From Gorsachius magnificus (lineage: Eukaryota > Chordata > Aves > Pelecaniformes > Ardeidae): a DNA stretch of 64,000 nt. Positions 1 to 12,278 of the stretch are shown here, in pieces. The DNA lies in the NCBI GenBank assembly GCA_034008185.1, contig CM067082.1:99815311-99879310 (forward strand). The letters run 5' to 3'. Numbering within the stretch: the stretch's first letter is position 1; each line of letters begins with the position of its first letter. A model generated the notes under the pieces. It had not been told where the DNA came from and did not search any database. It saw only the letters and a list, made by a program, of their open reading frames with translations. The position numbers and the translations under genes are program-made.

Positions 1-3000
1 AAAGCTAGAAGTTATATCATTTACCCATTTTCAAGAAGAGAAGGTAGAGGATTGATTTATTTTTATAGAAATTTTCTGTTCTAAAATTCTAGGAATCTGT
101 ACAAATATCTATATACACCGAAGTAATTGAGCTTAGGAACACCATTTCATACAGGCCAAGCCTCAAAATACACAACACAGAAATAACATTAATCTTTCAT
201 GCTGCAGACTCATCTCTCTTACCTCTTGCTCCACACCAAAAACCTTGGAGCATGAAGAGATGAGCATTATACTGCAGAACGATTTCAGTTCCAAAGCCCT
301 CAAACAGTTTTAGAACTGCAGATAAGTATGTTTAAGACAGGGACTTTATTACTGAATACAAAATATACAGAAAATAATGGAGAGTTACAAATGATACAAG
401 GGAGACAGTGTGCTTTTTTGTTTAAGCAGGAAAACACAAAGCAAGAAGCCTAGTTATTTTATTATGTCAGGGTAGTCTCAAGTCTCAGTTTTCTCACCTG
501 TAGAAGAGTATAACATTAAATTACGTCAAGTATTTCTAACAACTCAGATGAAAAGCAAAGTAATGCAGAATATCATTAAAGATACCTATTCTTGACTTGG
601 GGTTTACAAAAAGATTGCTCTGTTATTTTTCTTATTATACTCATCTTTTTAGAACACACATAATTGCATTGCTCCGTGTGATGTGATTACATGTAGGAGT
701 AGTGCCTAGAATAGGCTGGAGGCCTGTTTTTAATGTATTTATTATGTACTCAAATCTCTATTGCAGGTATAAATCTTTGAATATAGCATTCCATGGATGT
801 ATCCATCTAATGGGTTTATTAATTTCATTACTAGCAACCACAACGTCCTTCACAGACAAGATGTTCTGTGGGTTTTCTAATCTGCAGTATAAAAAGACAA
901 GCAGACATCAGACTCCGTATCAGGTACCCACTCACAGTAAACAAGTTGCTCTGTGAAGACAGACAGCAACAAAGCTTGGTTTCTGAAGGATTTGTATTCT
1001 TTGTCTGTTACCTTCCTACTGGAAAGTCCAAATGTCTGTATATACCTTGCTTCCTTAAGAAAACAAACTGTAACTTGGTATATATTTAGACTAATTCTAT
1101 TTGCTGCTGATGTAGCCAATGATGCAGGCTTGCTTTTCAGTGGGAAAAGAATTGTTTTCCCTATTTTAGATAGATACAAAAATGGCACCACTGTCACTCA
1201 CTTAGCCTTAGGTAGCTCAAAGTCTTTATATACCACGTAGGAGTGTTACAGGAGTAGAGCTGGGTTCAGTGCTATTTCAGATGGGTTTCCATCTCCACTA
1301 CCTTGCAATAAAGAACAATAGTGAGACAGGTAACCACAGAAGAACAGAAGGCATACCAAAAGACAGAGAAATGATTTACAGTATTTTCATAAGTAATGAA
1401 GTTTAGCAGCTGTAGGAGTATTCTTTAAGAAAATTAGTCATCAAGTTAGGTTAAAGCCCACATAAGTTATGCTTTATTAGGTCATCTCACAGCAGTAGTG
1501 TCAGCTATCAGTGTTCTGCAAAAATGACCTTGATACAAAGTTCAGAATACCCCATTACACATGCAGAAAGAAACCAATTCAGTTATATTGCATTTTAATA
1601 ATCACACTTAACATGGGACTGAACTAGCTTCTTTTTCAAATGGACACATTATGACAACCTTGAAAGAAGGTATTCACAATAATAGGCTTTTTATTACATA
1701 ATTCAACACAATTTATGTTTATAGTGTCCTTCGTACAAGTTTAGTAAAACAAAAATCTTTGCCATCAACAGTAAGTTGAAGTGAAGACAACAGGAGGCAA
1801 ACACAACACAAAGTGACTGTCCTATGGGGAAAAATGATTGTGTTCTAAGTAGACAGCAACAAGGAGAAATAGGAAAAAGCCTAGACTACATCTCATGAGA
1901 TATTAGAACATAAAAGTGACCGTATCAAATAAATACATTATATTCATTGTGAGTTCTGAAAACTTTTTCTTATGTTAATCCAAGACAATGAGGGAGTCAA
2001 TCAGGGAGTCAAAAAGGTTAATACATAATGATAATAAAGCAGAAGTGGAAAGAGCATAATGTCTTTTTTCTTTCCTCTATGCTTGTGTCTTTCAGTAGAC
2101 ACTAGTGATAATCCAAAAGTTGAGCTGAGACTCTTCTTGTCTAGACGCTTCGTATGTGGAAGAAGGGATAATCAAAGTGACAGCTAAACATAGTTACTTC
2201 CTCAGGAAAAAAAAAACCAAACCAAAACCTATCAAACTACACAGGAAAATTATTAAACAGCACAGTATTATTCTTTCTCTAAGTATTCTCAGAAGGAATG
2301 ATAGATGACTGCTACAAAGTTGTGCTTTCAAAGTGTGAGATGTGACCCCATAAAATGATGTGAACTACAAGCTGAGATGGGGAGACAACTTATTCTAACT
2401 TAGAGAGCATGGAATCCACTGAGCCTCTGAAGAGCAACGTTTAAGAGATAAAACTCTTGATTTAACCTACTTTCAATGTTAGTTCTGAACAAACCCATTT
2501 CTAACACTAACTAATGATAGAAGTTTTAAAAAGTTCTCTTACGCTGAAATCTTCAGACAATACTTGCAGTAAAACTCATGGCTGTGATTTCATGTTTGAG
2601 TCTCTGCCTGTCAAGGCTCTGTTACCCCAGACTGCTCTATCTGTGCATACACACCACTGTAACAGCAGTGCGCACAAAAAATACTTGCAATTATAAACAG
2701 AGAAGAAATACATCACTAGCATACTTTCCTATACTAGGCTGTGGTGTAACTCATTGGGATCCAATGCAGGAACGAGCTCTTCAAGTCCAAAGAATACAAC
2801 CAAAGCACAAACCAGGAGCAGCTAGAAGTACAGCATGAAGAGAAGTTCCATTCAGGAATCAGAGTGACTGAATCTAAGCTATCTCTGCTACAGGTCAGTT
2901 CATTATCTCTAAAGACTTTCATGCTTTAGACCAACTCCTTGTGGCCTTATTTCAAACAGCAATAGCTTTTGCAGTATCTTTGGAACTTGATAAGATATAT

Positions 3001-5563
3001 ACCATGGAGAGTGAATACAGGATCTAGTCCCAAATCATTAACTACTTCAATTATTTAATATTAAGTATTTCTTACAATATTACCTACTATCCTCCTCAAT
3101 GATCAGAAGAAGATGCTCACTGATGGGGGTTTAGAAAAATGTGTGTTTACAGTACACTGAAAGTATCACAATAATAGTAATTTCCAAATAATTTGGGGGG
3201 TTTAAATGCATTTTGTTTTCAAAGCAAGAAAAAACAAGACACGGTATTAATTAAAGTGCTTAACAACTGTGTTTTTTTTTTCTTTTACATGTGCTCAAAC
3301 TGTGAATAACTAAACATTCCACTGACTTGTAAGAATAACTTTGAATTCCCAGGTTTTCACTTCTAGATAATTCTAGAGCTAACAGGAATTAGTAACAAAC
3401 TGTTACATATTTTTAAAACAAGGGTGTACTACTTACCTCCTTTACACCAGCCCATAGTTATAATCTTACTGCCATGCAAGAGAGAGCACACACACACAAT
3501 GTAAGAGTCTGGTGCTCTGAAGGCACTGCATGCCGAAATCCTGCGGAAGTCTATGAGAATTACTCACAGCCTAATGACAGAAGTGGACTGCACATCGCGT
3601 CAAGCAGTTACCCACGCACAGGGCCCATCCTGCCACTGCCTTTACTGCTTATGTAGATGTTTGCACCAGTTGCAGTGATGTGGTGTAAAATGGTACTCCA
3701 CCACAAGCAAGGAGAGAATTCTGAATTAATAGGGCTTTCTACAAAAGAGGCTCAAGTCACAAGCAACAGGAATGGAAAATTTGGCAAATCAAGTGTATAA
3801 ACTCCTAGCATCACCTCCTCCAGATCCATGCTTGTACTTTCTCATGGGAAATTATGTGTTTTATTAAATTTACCCATCATCCAGCTTCAACCATGTCTAT
3901 CTTCAAAGTAATAAAAATTATGCCTGCACTAGTTAGCAATGCTATGCACCAGTTTAAGGTGCAAGCTTCTGTGATCAGACTATAATAACTTGTGCCAGTT
4001 TCTCCTTGAATTACAGTTATTTCTGAAACAAGTTATCTTTTCCACATTCTTTCTGGATACAGAAGGAGATGTAACAGTAATCATTGTGCAAGGCCATTTG
4101 TAAGCTAAATTTATGTTCCAGATTTGCATGTTAAGTGCCTTACTGGTAAAAGCAGCTCTCAAATACAGCATGTTTATGATTCCATTTGTGTTTAAATTTG
4201 AATGCTAAAGCAAAGCCAAGTGAAAAAACCCAGATTATTTTAGGGTTTTTTATCTTAAGTCAAATATGGATTGCTTATTTGAATTATTGACTAAGCCTCC
4301 TTTCTGGGGGAAAAAACAACTATTAGCATTTGCAGGCTCTGCCTGGATATTGTTATTTTACACTTGGGCTGTCTCCTCCACAATTTGTACTCTGGACTAC
4401 ATACACTTTTGAAAATCATAATGTTTAATGCACTGACTACTGTCTCTACAACACCCCAAAATCATATCTAATGAAGTGTATCCAGTTAGTCGTATATTTT
4501 AATTACTTTATTTGGATGATTTCTAAGTGCACTTTCTGTTTGTAAAAGGAAGAGCATCACTACTAAAAGGGCTCATTTGTCACGATTTGAGATTTTGTTG
4601 GTTTAACTTGAAGATATATTCTGACGTATATTGCCAGGTTTCTCTAATATAAGAAATAATGAACTAAATATCTCCTGAGAGATTTTAGTCTTGAAGCATA
4701 AATATTTCCACACACATAAGACCAGCAGCATTGTGCTCTGTCATGCGAACACCCACATTTTGACCAGAAGCCCATCCTACATGCTTCCCCCATAACACCA
4801 TTGTGCCCTCTTTTTTTCCAAGTCCCGTTACACTTTTATCTTTAAATTTCCCCTTCTCACAGTTGCATAAAAGAGCTTGAAAATGAGGTCTTAAAAAGTC
4901 AAATCCCAGCAATCTACAAAATTAATTTTAAACCAGTCTCTGTACTTGTGGGTTAGGGTCACAGATACAGAGAACCTGATGGCTTCAGCCAGCAAAGTTC
5001 CCCAGCATTAAACAGAATGCAAATGCCGCACTTCAAAAGAATGAAGTTTCACATTATTTTTGCATTATTTATATTTAAATATATTTATATTATATTAAAT
5101 AAACAGAAAAAGACACACAGACCCTGGGACAAAATCTGGAACTTGAGGGGCAAGGGAAGGAGGTGTTTGCTCACAGAACTTTCTAGCAAAACAGCTTAAT
5201 TCGAAACTACTTCTGAAGCTACGGCTCTGGGCATGCAGACTGCTGAAAAATGGCCCAAGATTCACCTTATGCCTTGTAAGCATTTTTCTTCAAAGTCTGG
5301 CCTTGCTATTCTTTCATTTTGACAGTTACCTCTGAGATGGTTTAATATTCTGATTGTGTTTTGGTGTCAAAATATGGAAGAAGAGGCAAATGTAACAGCA
5401 AAATTAAACCCTAAAACCATTCAAAAAATGGTACACAGTCTAATAATCCTTTCTTCCTGAAGATTTGTGCAGGGTGTGCTTCGCAAGAATCATCAGAAAA
5501 TTGCTTAAATCTTTGCAGAGCTTCCTGTGGTCCTGGCAGGTGTGCCATGATCCTACTGAGGTT
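1..5563. other. AT-rich non-coding stretch, no gene seen
   Basis: I see no exon, RNA gene or clear transposon here. The open frames are short (under about 110 codons), lie in several frames at once, and have protein-like composition in none. Short A or T runs occur near 2.2 kb and 3.27 kb. The segment from about 5.06 to 5.10 kb is almost pure A/T. The stretch reads as intergenic or intronic vertebrate DNA. Confidence 0.6.
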
Positions 5564-5619
5564 AAAAAAAAAAAATAAAAAAGAAATAAAAAAAAAAAAA
5601 AAAAAGAAAGAAAATCTTA
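5564..5619. repeat. A-rich low-complexity tract
   Basis: About 55 bases are almost all A, broken by single T and G bases. The tract lies about 25 bp left of the LTR-like fragment. It could be an old poly-A tail of a plus-strand insert ending here, or simple slippage expansion. No poly-A signal clearly attributable to an inserted transcript is visible just upstream. Confidence 0.7.
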
Positions 5620-5643
5620 TTACCTCATGATTAAAAGAAACAT

Positions 5644-6003
5644 TGTACCAGCTGCAGGTGCTGGTGGGGTTCTGCTGCCTCTGTGACCTGTGTGAGGAGA
5701 GGAGAGCCCAAGGCTGCCCCGAGCTGGACACAGCCGGCTCCAGCTGGCTCCAGCGGCCCCACCGCCTGGCACAGCCGGGACCCTCAACCACCGACAGGTG
5801 CCTCGGACAAAATGCTTCCTGGCAGTGAGGGGCGAGGGAAAAAATGTGAGGAACAGCCCTGTGTTCCATGAGGGGAGAACAGGAGGAGGGAGAGGAGGGC
5901 TCCAGCTGGGCCCCCCTTCAGAGGTTCCCCTGGAGAGCCCCCACTGGAGCAGGTGGGTGCCTCCTGAGGGAGCTGTGGCCTATAGAGAGCCTGCGCTGGG
6001 CAG
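5644..6003 (+). mobile_element. Avian LTR/ERV-family fragment (copy 1, 3' end missing)
   Basis: This GC-rich block inside AT-rich DNA begins with TGTACCAG. It then runs through the landmarks GTGAGGAGAGG, GCTGGACACAGCCGG, a GTGAGGAACAGCCCTG-like piece, and repeated CTGGAGCAGGTGG/GCGCTGGGCAGC motifs. I recognise this order from a high-copy avian endogenous-retrovirus-type interspersed repeat; I cannot name the subfamily with certainty. A second, independent copy at 58.52 kb starts with the same TGTACCAG and shares the GAGGAGAGG...GGACACAGCCGGCT core. The copy breaks off before the poly-A signal and terminal part seen in copy 2. It encodes nothing: the frames that cross it are shadows of its low stop content. 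Confidence 0.6.
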
Positions 6004-8180
6004 CAAACACACACATGGCAACACTCCAAGGTAGTTTCTTTGAGTCCTCTCTTAAATGTTTCTTGTCCAAATCACAAGCATCCCATCCAGCCTTACAGAT
6101 TTTTAGCTCTATAAAAGCAGAACAATGCACACTTTAGGCTAAGAACCATTTTTCTTCTTTTGTTTTCTCCCCAGTCCTCTCTTTTATCCTTTATTCTTCC
6201 CTGCTAACCTTCCTTATTACCCTGCTGTCACCTGGTGCACAAAGTAATACGCAGAAAACTATGCATGAGGGGAGTGAACACCACCACAGGCTATTACCTC
6301 TTGAGGTCTACTATGATGGAGGGTCTTGCTATATCATTAAAGGTGAAGATGTGGTAATTTTTTTTCACATCTATGGCAACTAATTAAAAAAAAAAAAGTA
6401 TAAAAATAATCTTGTGAGTGGCCCTGCTATGAAACTTCCACAAGAAGACCAAACCGAATTAAACAGTCTTGAATAAAAGAAGGTAAAAGTTGTTCTTTTT
6501 GTCAAAGAAAGGTTGGTCAAGAGATTGTGATGATTATTGTCAATGAAGCTCAATGTCTTCTCTTTGTACCTCTTTGGTGTGATACTCCATTGTAGGAAGA
6601 TATTTCTGTCTTATTAGCTTGCACTCTGATTACTGTAAATTACTGTAAGGCTTCAAAAGAAGCTATGTTCAGTTCTTCTCAGCTGGAAGATCAGAGAAAG
6701 TGAAGGTGAACAAAATTGTAACAGCAACATAAAAACATTGAAAATCTACATGCAAGATGTTTTTCTTTACCACTAAATAAAACACCTGTCTGTCTCCAGT
6801 GGAAGGATATTACACTTAATTTTTCCCAGTAAGTGTTTTCAAGAAATCGTTTCTTTCAGAGAGGGATCAAAATTGTTCAAATATTTTCATTAAAGTGTTT
6901 TATATTTTGATCCCATATTTTCATTATGTTTTGAATTTTGACTAAAATTCTATTGAGACAATTCATGGAGCAAAACCTGGTTTTGACACTGATTTCAATA
7001 TTTCATTTCAAAAATTCAACTTCTTGGTTTTTTACTTCATTATTTATTTTATATTTTCTTATTTTATACCAGTTCCAAATAACTCAATATATCTTGTGTG
7101 CATAACTAGGAAATAATACAATCTAGAAAGTGTAAAGCATTTCAAACAGCTCTAAATAAGTCCAATTAAAATGAAAAAATAACAGAATATTTCTACCGTA
7201 CACATGTGATTACTACCAGAATGCCATAATATAAGAAAATAAATTAACCCCCCTTCCAGAAAGTTAGTAATTACCATGGCAATTCAGATGAAATTATGAA
7301 ATTATTTTTTCCTCCTCTTTTTCAACATATTAAGATTTTCTTCTCCTCTCAGACTTTGCATTTTTGGAAGATTTCGTTCTGTTTGAAGCACATTTTTTAA
7401 ATAATAAATTTTGAATTTTATCACTAGGCAGGAAGAGGTGGTGTTTCTTTTCCTCAGATAAGATTAGGAAGCCTCTTTTCAACGACAAGATCATACATTA
7501 TATTTGCCAAGAATGAGTGTAAGACAGAAATTAATAATAAATACATCCCATAATTACAGAGCTTTTGGAGTCAGGCTCCTCCAATTTGGAACAGGAGGTC
7601 AATCTCCTTTTATTCTTGAAGCATTTGCTTTGCAGAAAACCTTGCTACCATTTTTATGTTTAAACAGTGACAAGGACCTGAAAAGTAATGAATAAATAAA
7701 AATAATCCCACAGATTTTCACCATAGCTATAACTGTTGTTTTATTACACCGTTGAATTACTAGGTTTTGATTGTTATTTTTCCCCCTGAAGAAAATAGTG
7801 CTTTCTCTGAAAGAGAAAATTGAGCTTTACCTGGCTTAGTCTTTCTACTCCACCGTAAGTACAGTCTGCAACATCAGAATTGCATGACTAATCAGTCAGC
7901 AGAGAAAGGCCTGTTCTTGCTACATTTAAGTTAAAATCCTGCTTTGAGCCACCCTCTAGAGGACACTGGCCAGGATGATGACTAGCTAACTGAGGGACTT
8001 GCAGTTGGGATCGTGATATGACCATGACCATTGGGACAGCTATGCATCTTCAATTAACTCTTCAGCTTGAAGGCATGAATATATACTAAAACACACCAAC
8101 TCTCTTGAAAAATGGTGTGAAGTTTACACAAAATCCAGGTGCTTCCTATAATTTAGCTATCAGTTGAGCCCCGGATTAAG
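6004..8180. other. AT-rich non-coding stretch, no gene seen
   Basis: Long T- and A-rich runs and scattered AATAAA-like words are all I see. There is no open frame of note and no recognisable repeat. Confidence 0.6.
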
Positions 8181-8945
8181 TCCTGTACTCTGCTCCACCA
8201 GAATTACTGAACCCCCTGGAGCTCTGCTTGCAGCGAGCCTTGGGACTCAGCTGCCCGCACAAAATACAAGGCCCGTGAGGTCTTTCCTCTTCTGAAGGGG
8301 GTTCCAGAAAAGGGAGGAGGTGAAGCCATGCCAGGATTGCAGAGCGTAGAAGGGAGCAGGAACCAGACTGACATTACCATCCCTGAAAGAGGCACCTCCT
8401 GTCTTTCACAGAGCTGCTCTTTGCAGGGCCTAGGGCTCGGGGCGAGTGAGGGGCGCTCCAGCCCTGGCTGACAGTTATAAACATAGGATGATGCAGCCGG
8501 AGGTCAAACTCTTAAATGCAGCTGAGACACAGCCCTGAGTTGGCCAGAGCCTAAAGAAGGATCTACCCAGGCTTTTCTGCATTGTGTGCTCCCCAGAGTG
8601 TCTGAAAGACAGATTTTATACAAATAAAACTAGCAGTTTCAACCTCTTAAACAGAAAAACGGCAACTATGTGGGACTCTTCCTATGCTGCACAGTTTCCA
8701 GGTTGCTTTCTGGGTTACCTCGGTGCCCTTCCATGCCACAGCAATCCCTGTGCCATCCCCCTGAGGCTTGGCCGTGAGTACCCATGCCCTTGCTGCCTCC
8801 CTGCACCAGTGGCAAGGGCCACACTCCCCCTCTGGTCAACCCCAGCACCAGCTGCCTATCCAGGGAAGATGTCCCCTGCCTCCAGGGCTACCTCCATCCC
8901 AGGAGGCACAACACAAACGTAGAAAAACCAAAGATGCTGGGGCAA
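8181..8945. other. GC-raised block of unknown origin left of a CR1
   Basis: Base composition rises clearly above the flanks, and CCCC/GGGG words and a few CpGs appear (for example around 8.43-8.50 kb). Several overlapping frames of 60-110 codons open up on both strands, as expected from lower stop frequency. None resembles a known protein. The block ends where the CR1 begins. It could be an old, unrecognised repeat, possibly LTR-derived, or unique sequence. No splice-site pair framing a convincing exon was found. Confidence 0.35.
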
Positions 8946-8970
8946 AATGACACCTATCCACCGGTTTAAG

Positions 8971-9384
8971 CTTATGCTGAGGCTGAGGGAACTGGGGCTG
9001 TTTAGCCTGGAAAAAAAGAAGCTGAGGGGAGACCTTATTGCTCTCTCCAACTACCTGAAAGGAGGCTGTAGTGAGGTGGGTGTTGGTCTCTTCTCCCAGG
9101 TAACGGGCGATAGGACAAGAGGAAATGGTCTCAAGTTCTGCCAGGGCAGGTTTAGTTTGGACATTAGGAAAAATTTCTTCACAGAAAGTGTTGTCAGGTA
9201 TTGGAATGGGCTACCCAAAGGAAGTGGTTGAGTCCCCATCCCTGGAGGTATTTAAAAGACAGGTAGACGAGGTGCTTAGGGACACGGTTTAGTGGTGGAA
9301 TGGCAGTGTTAGGTTAATGGTTGGACTTGATGATCTTAAAGGTCTTTTCCAACCTAAATGATTCTATGATTCTATGATTCTATG
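8971..9384 (+). mobile_element. CR1 LINE, 5'-truncated 3' end
   Basis: This is the 3' end of a chicken-repeat-1 (CR1) non-LTR retrotransposon. The frame at about 8947-9231 reads as the CR1 ORF2 C-terminus: [20 protein letters not shown], then [26 protein letters not shown] and [10 protein letters not shown] motifs. It then stops early after LPKGSG, apparently through a small frameshift. The 3' UTR follows (TGGTTGGACTTGATGATCTT, GGTCTTTTCCAACCTA) and ends in three ATTCTATG 8-mers at 9361-9384, the classic avian CR1 tail. Only about 0.4 kb of the several-kb element is present, so it was dead on arrival. It is the best preserved of the window's CR1 copies by eye. Confidence 0.95.
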
Positions 9385-12256
9385 CTGATCAGCAAAAGCC
9401 AGTTCTCTTGAGGAAAACTCAGATTTGCTGAAGGGAAATGACAAGTGTCAGGAATATTGCCCATCACCCACCATGTGGAATTTAATTACAGTTCCAGTCC
9501 ATCCCTTTTACCTCTTCCAGTAAGCAGATGTTTTAGTTCATACTTCTTTCCAGTATAAATCACCACTCATTCACAATAGATGCCAGGAAATTGGTGACCT
9601 TGTTCTTTGGGTGGTTTCTGTGCTTTTTCTTTCATTTACGCATCTATGAGCAAGCAATCCTGACACAAACTCATCCCAATCAAATTATTTTCAGAAGTTG
9701 AAGAACAAATTAGAACATGTTAATTTATGAGCCTCTATTTTACAATTTCATCTCTTCATCTCAAACCTGTAGAGTATTACGTTTTCTTATTTTACCTATC
9801 TTCAAAGAGAAGGCTGTTTTTCACATATTTTCTTTTGCAGATTTTACCAGTAATGAAGCAGACATATTGCTGGTGTAGACACTGTTAGAGAACTGGTGCG
9901 GTATATTATCAAAGATTTTGTTTCATAACTCAGTTTTTTTTAAACATTTAAAAAGCCATCTGTTTGTGACTGAAATGACTGTTGTTAGACTTTAAGTAAA
10001 TACACACATTACAATCCTACTGCTGAATATGCTGCATGGTAGTGATCAAAGATCATTTTGCCACTGACTACAACTGGAAATAGAAGATGTTATTCTATAA
10101 GCCAGTCCAAATCAGATTTATACAATAGTATTCTGTTAGTATAGCTACTCACCCAATGTAAATAATTAAATCCTTTGACTCAAATACTTTGATTTAAAAC
10201 CTTTTAAAAATTAAATCCTGTGAAGTCAAAATAGCATGAAGCATTTCTGTCTCCTCACCTCTCTTCCTACTCTAAAAACTGTCACTTCAAAAAATAGATT
10301 TCCAGAATAGCACGAACAAGAGATTTTAAACTACTTCTTAAAGACCTCCTAGTAACTTCAAGTTATTTCCTGGCTTGTACGAAGACAGAACTGTAATGAT
10401 TTGAAGTATTCAGTTTCTTCATTGTAATATAAGAGAAGATTATAAAAGCAAGATGGCAATTGCAAGCCTCATTTAAGCAATATCATTGATGTAATTCCTG
10501 GATTTTTGTAGCTTTTCATCTTAGACTGTGTATTTTAAGTACTATTAAATATTACTAATAAATGCTTTTGATTTAATAATAGCCAGTGGAAAGTTTGTCA
10601 CATCTTTAAAGTTACTCCAATTACTCTACCCAAACAATCAATTCTCAAAACAAAAACTGTATCAAACTAACAAGTATTTGTTGAGTAATTATTTCATCAT
10701 TTGCACCATTCATATAATTTCTGCCAAGAAAAGCAGACATTTGCCATTCTCAAAGGAAGACAACTTCCTTCATGATAAATTCTTTTCTTCTAATGCTACT
10801 AGTCAACCAACAGCAATTTAGATCAACTCTATTTTAAGGCAAAATCTTAAAAGAAACCCTAGGTCTATGACTTTTCAAAACAATGAAGATAAAATGCTCC
10901 AGGTAACATGCTATGAAGCTCTTTTTTCCCCTCCACAGCCTCACATAAAGCAACAACAAGTATTGTGTGAAAATTCTAGATTAAGTGTATCTCTGCAATA
11001 CAGTCACAGATATTATTTGGTCATACATGTAACTGAGCTAGTTTTAAACCAGCAAGTTCATATAGTAGTAGCAACCTGGTTACGACAGTGCACAGTTCAG
11101 TTAGGGATCATTTACACTACCAACACAGCACTTCTGCAGCTGCAGTGTAAGCAAATTATAACTATCCTCATTATTCTACATTTTCATTTTGCCCTGCAAA
11201 TACTGAAAATATGAGGGGTAAGTGATGGCAGATCCAGACTTACTTCTAACACCTGCAACATAACCTGAAACTTGTATCCAGGAATCTCTCAAGAGACTAA
11301 CAGAATATGGTTTTTTGAGGTTGTTTCGAGCAAGTGACATTCTGATAAAGGTGTAATGAAACTGCACCCATATCACCATTTTTTTTCAAGGCATATTCAG
11401 TCCAAGTAAAATCATAGGGAGATAGAAGATAGAAAGTTGTTACAAACTCCTACTGTACTGATGGTATTTTGAGAAAAAGAATTAATCCCATTACTCACTG
11501 TGTTTATGCAAGGAGAGTTGTCAACATAACTTCACTTGTTGTGTGCTATTGAAATATTTATCTGGTTCCATGTGTGTGCCTGTACACTCTTCTAATGATA
11601 TAAAAACATTTCCATCATCTATGAAGTAAGTCTACTGTGATACAAATGTGGTAATGCATTATAAAACTTTCTGTACTGACATAAGGGATATCACTGTAAT
11701 AGATTTGATGATTTTTACAACTGAATTGACCATAATTTTGAATACTATGACGGTATTATTGCTGATAGAAAAAAAAAATCAGATTTTTTTATCTGTTCAA
11801 ATACAACTGCATATTTGAAGACATTGCTTTATGCAAGATTAGCGGTGGAAAACTAGTGTTGTGAGCAGACACAGTGTTATTTTTCCTATAGTCTCTGCAG
11901 GATAGCCTATGAAGCTGTGAAAAGTTTTTTTCAGAGATGCTACGAAAGAATCTTGCCACATAAACTTTCCTTCCTTTTCTTCAAACTGGAGAACAGTCCA
12001 GAGGCAGATCAATCAGTTGGGAGAATAGTATTATCCATCATTCTTCAATAGGGCAAGCCCAAGAAAAGCAATTAATCAACCTACTGAAACATAACTAAAT
12101 CCATTTCTATTTGCAGATGGATTTACCTGAATGCATCTAGAAAGGTATCTCTCAACACAGCAAAAAGAAGTATGCAAGAAAGCCCTAATAATTGGCTTAA
12201 TGGAAGACTTACATTCTTACCACACTAATGTTGTCATATCAATAAGCCTATATTGA
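9385..12256. other. AT-rich non-coding stretch, no gene seen
   Basis: No repeat or exon is recognised. The longest open frame, about 115 codons on the plus strand near 10.87-11.21 kb, has no domain and no supporting splice signals, and is within chance expectation. Confidence 0.6.
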
Positions 12257-12278
12257 TTTTTTTTTTTTTTTTTTTTTT
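12257..12278. repeat. Poly-T run of 22 bases
   Basis: This is an uninterrupted T run. On the minus strand it could be the poly-A tail of a processed insert, but the sequence to its right contains no recognisable gene copy and no AATAAA close to the tract. A simple homopolymer is the safer reading. Confidence 0.85.

Noticed and set aside
5411..5869. 152-codon minus-strand frame with a poly-Phe run
   Set aside because: It is a chance frame through an A-rich tract (read as Phe codons) and the LTR-like fragment.
8947..9231. Apparent 94-codon gene
   Set aside because: It is the decayed C-terminus of CR1 ORF2, already annotated as part of the mobile element.
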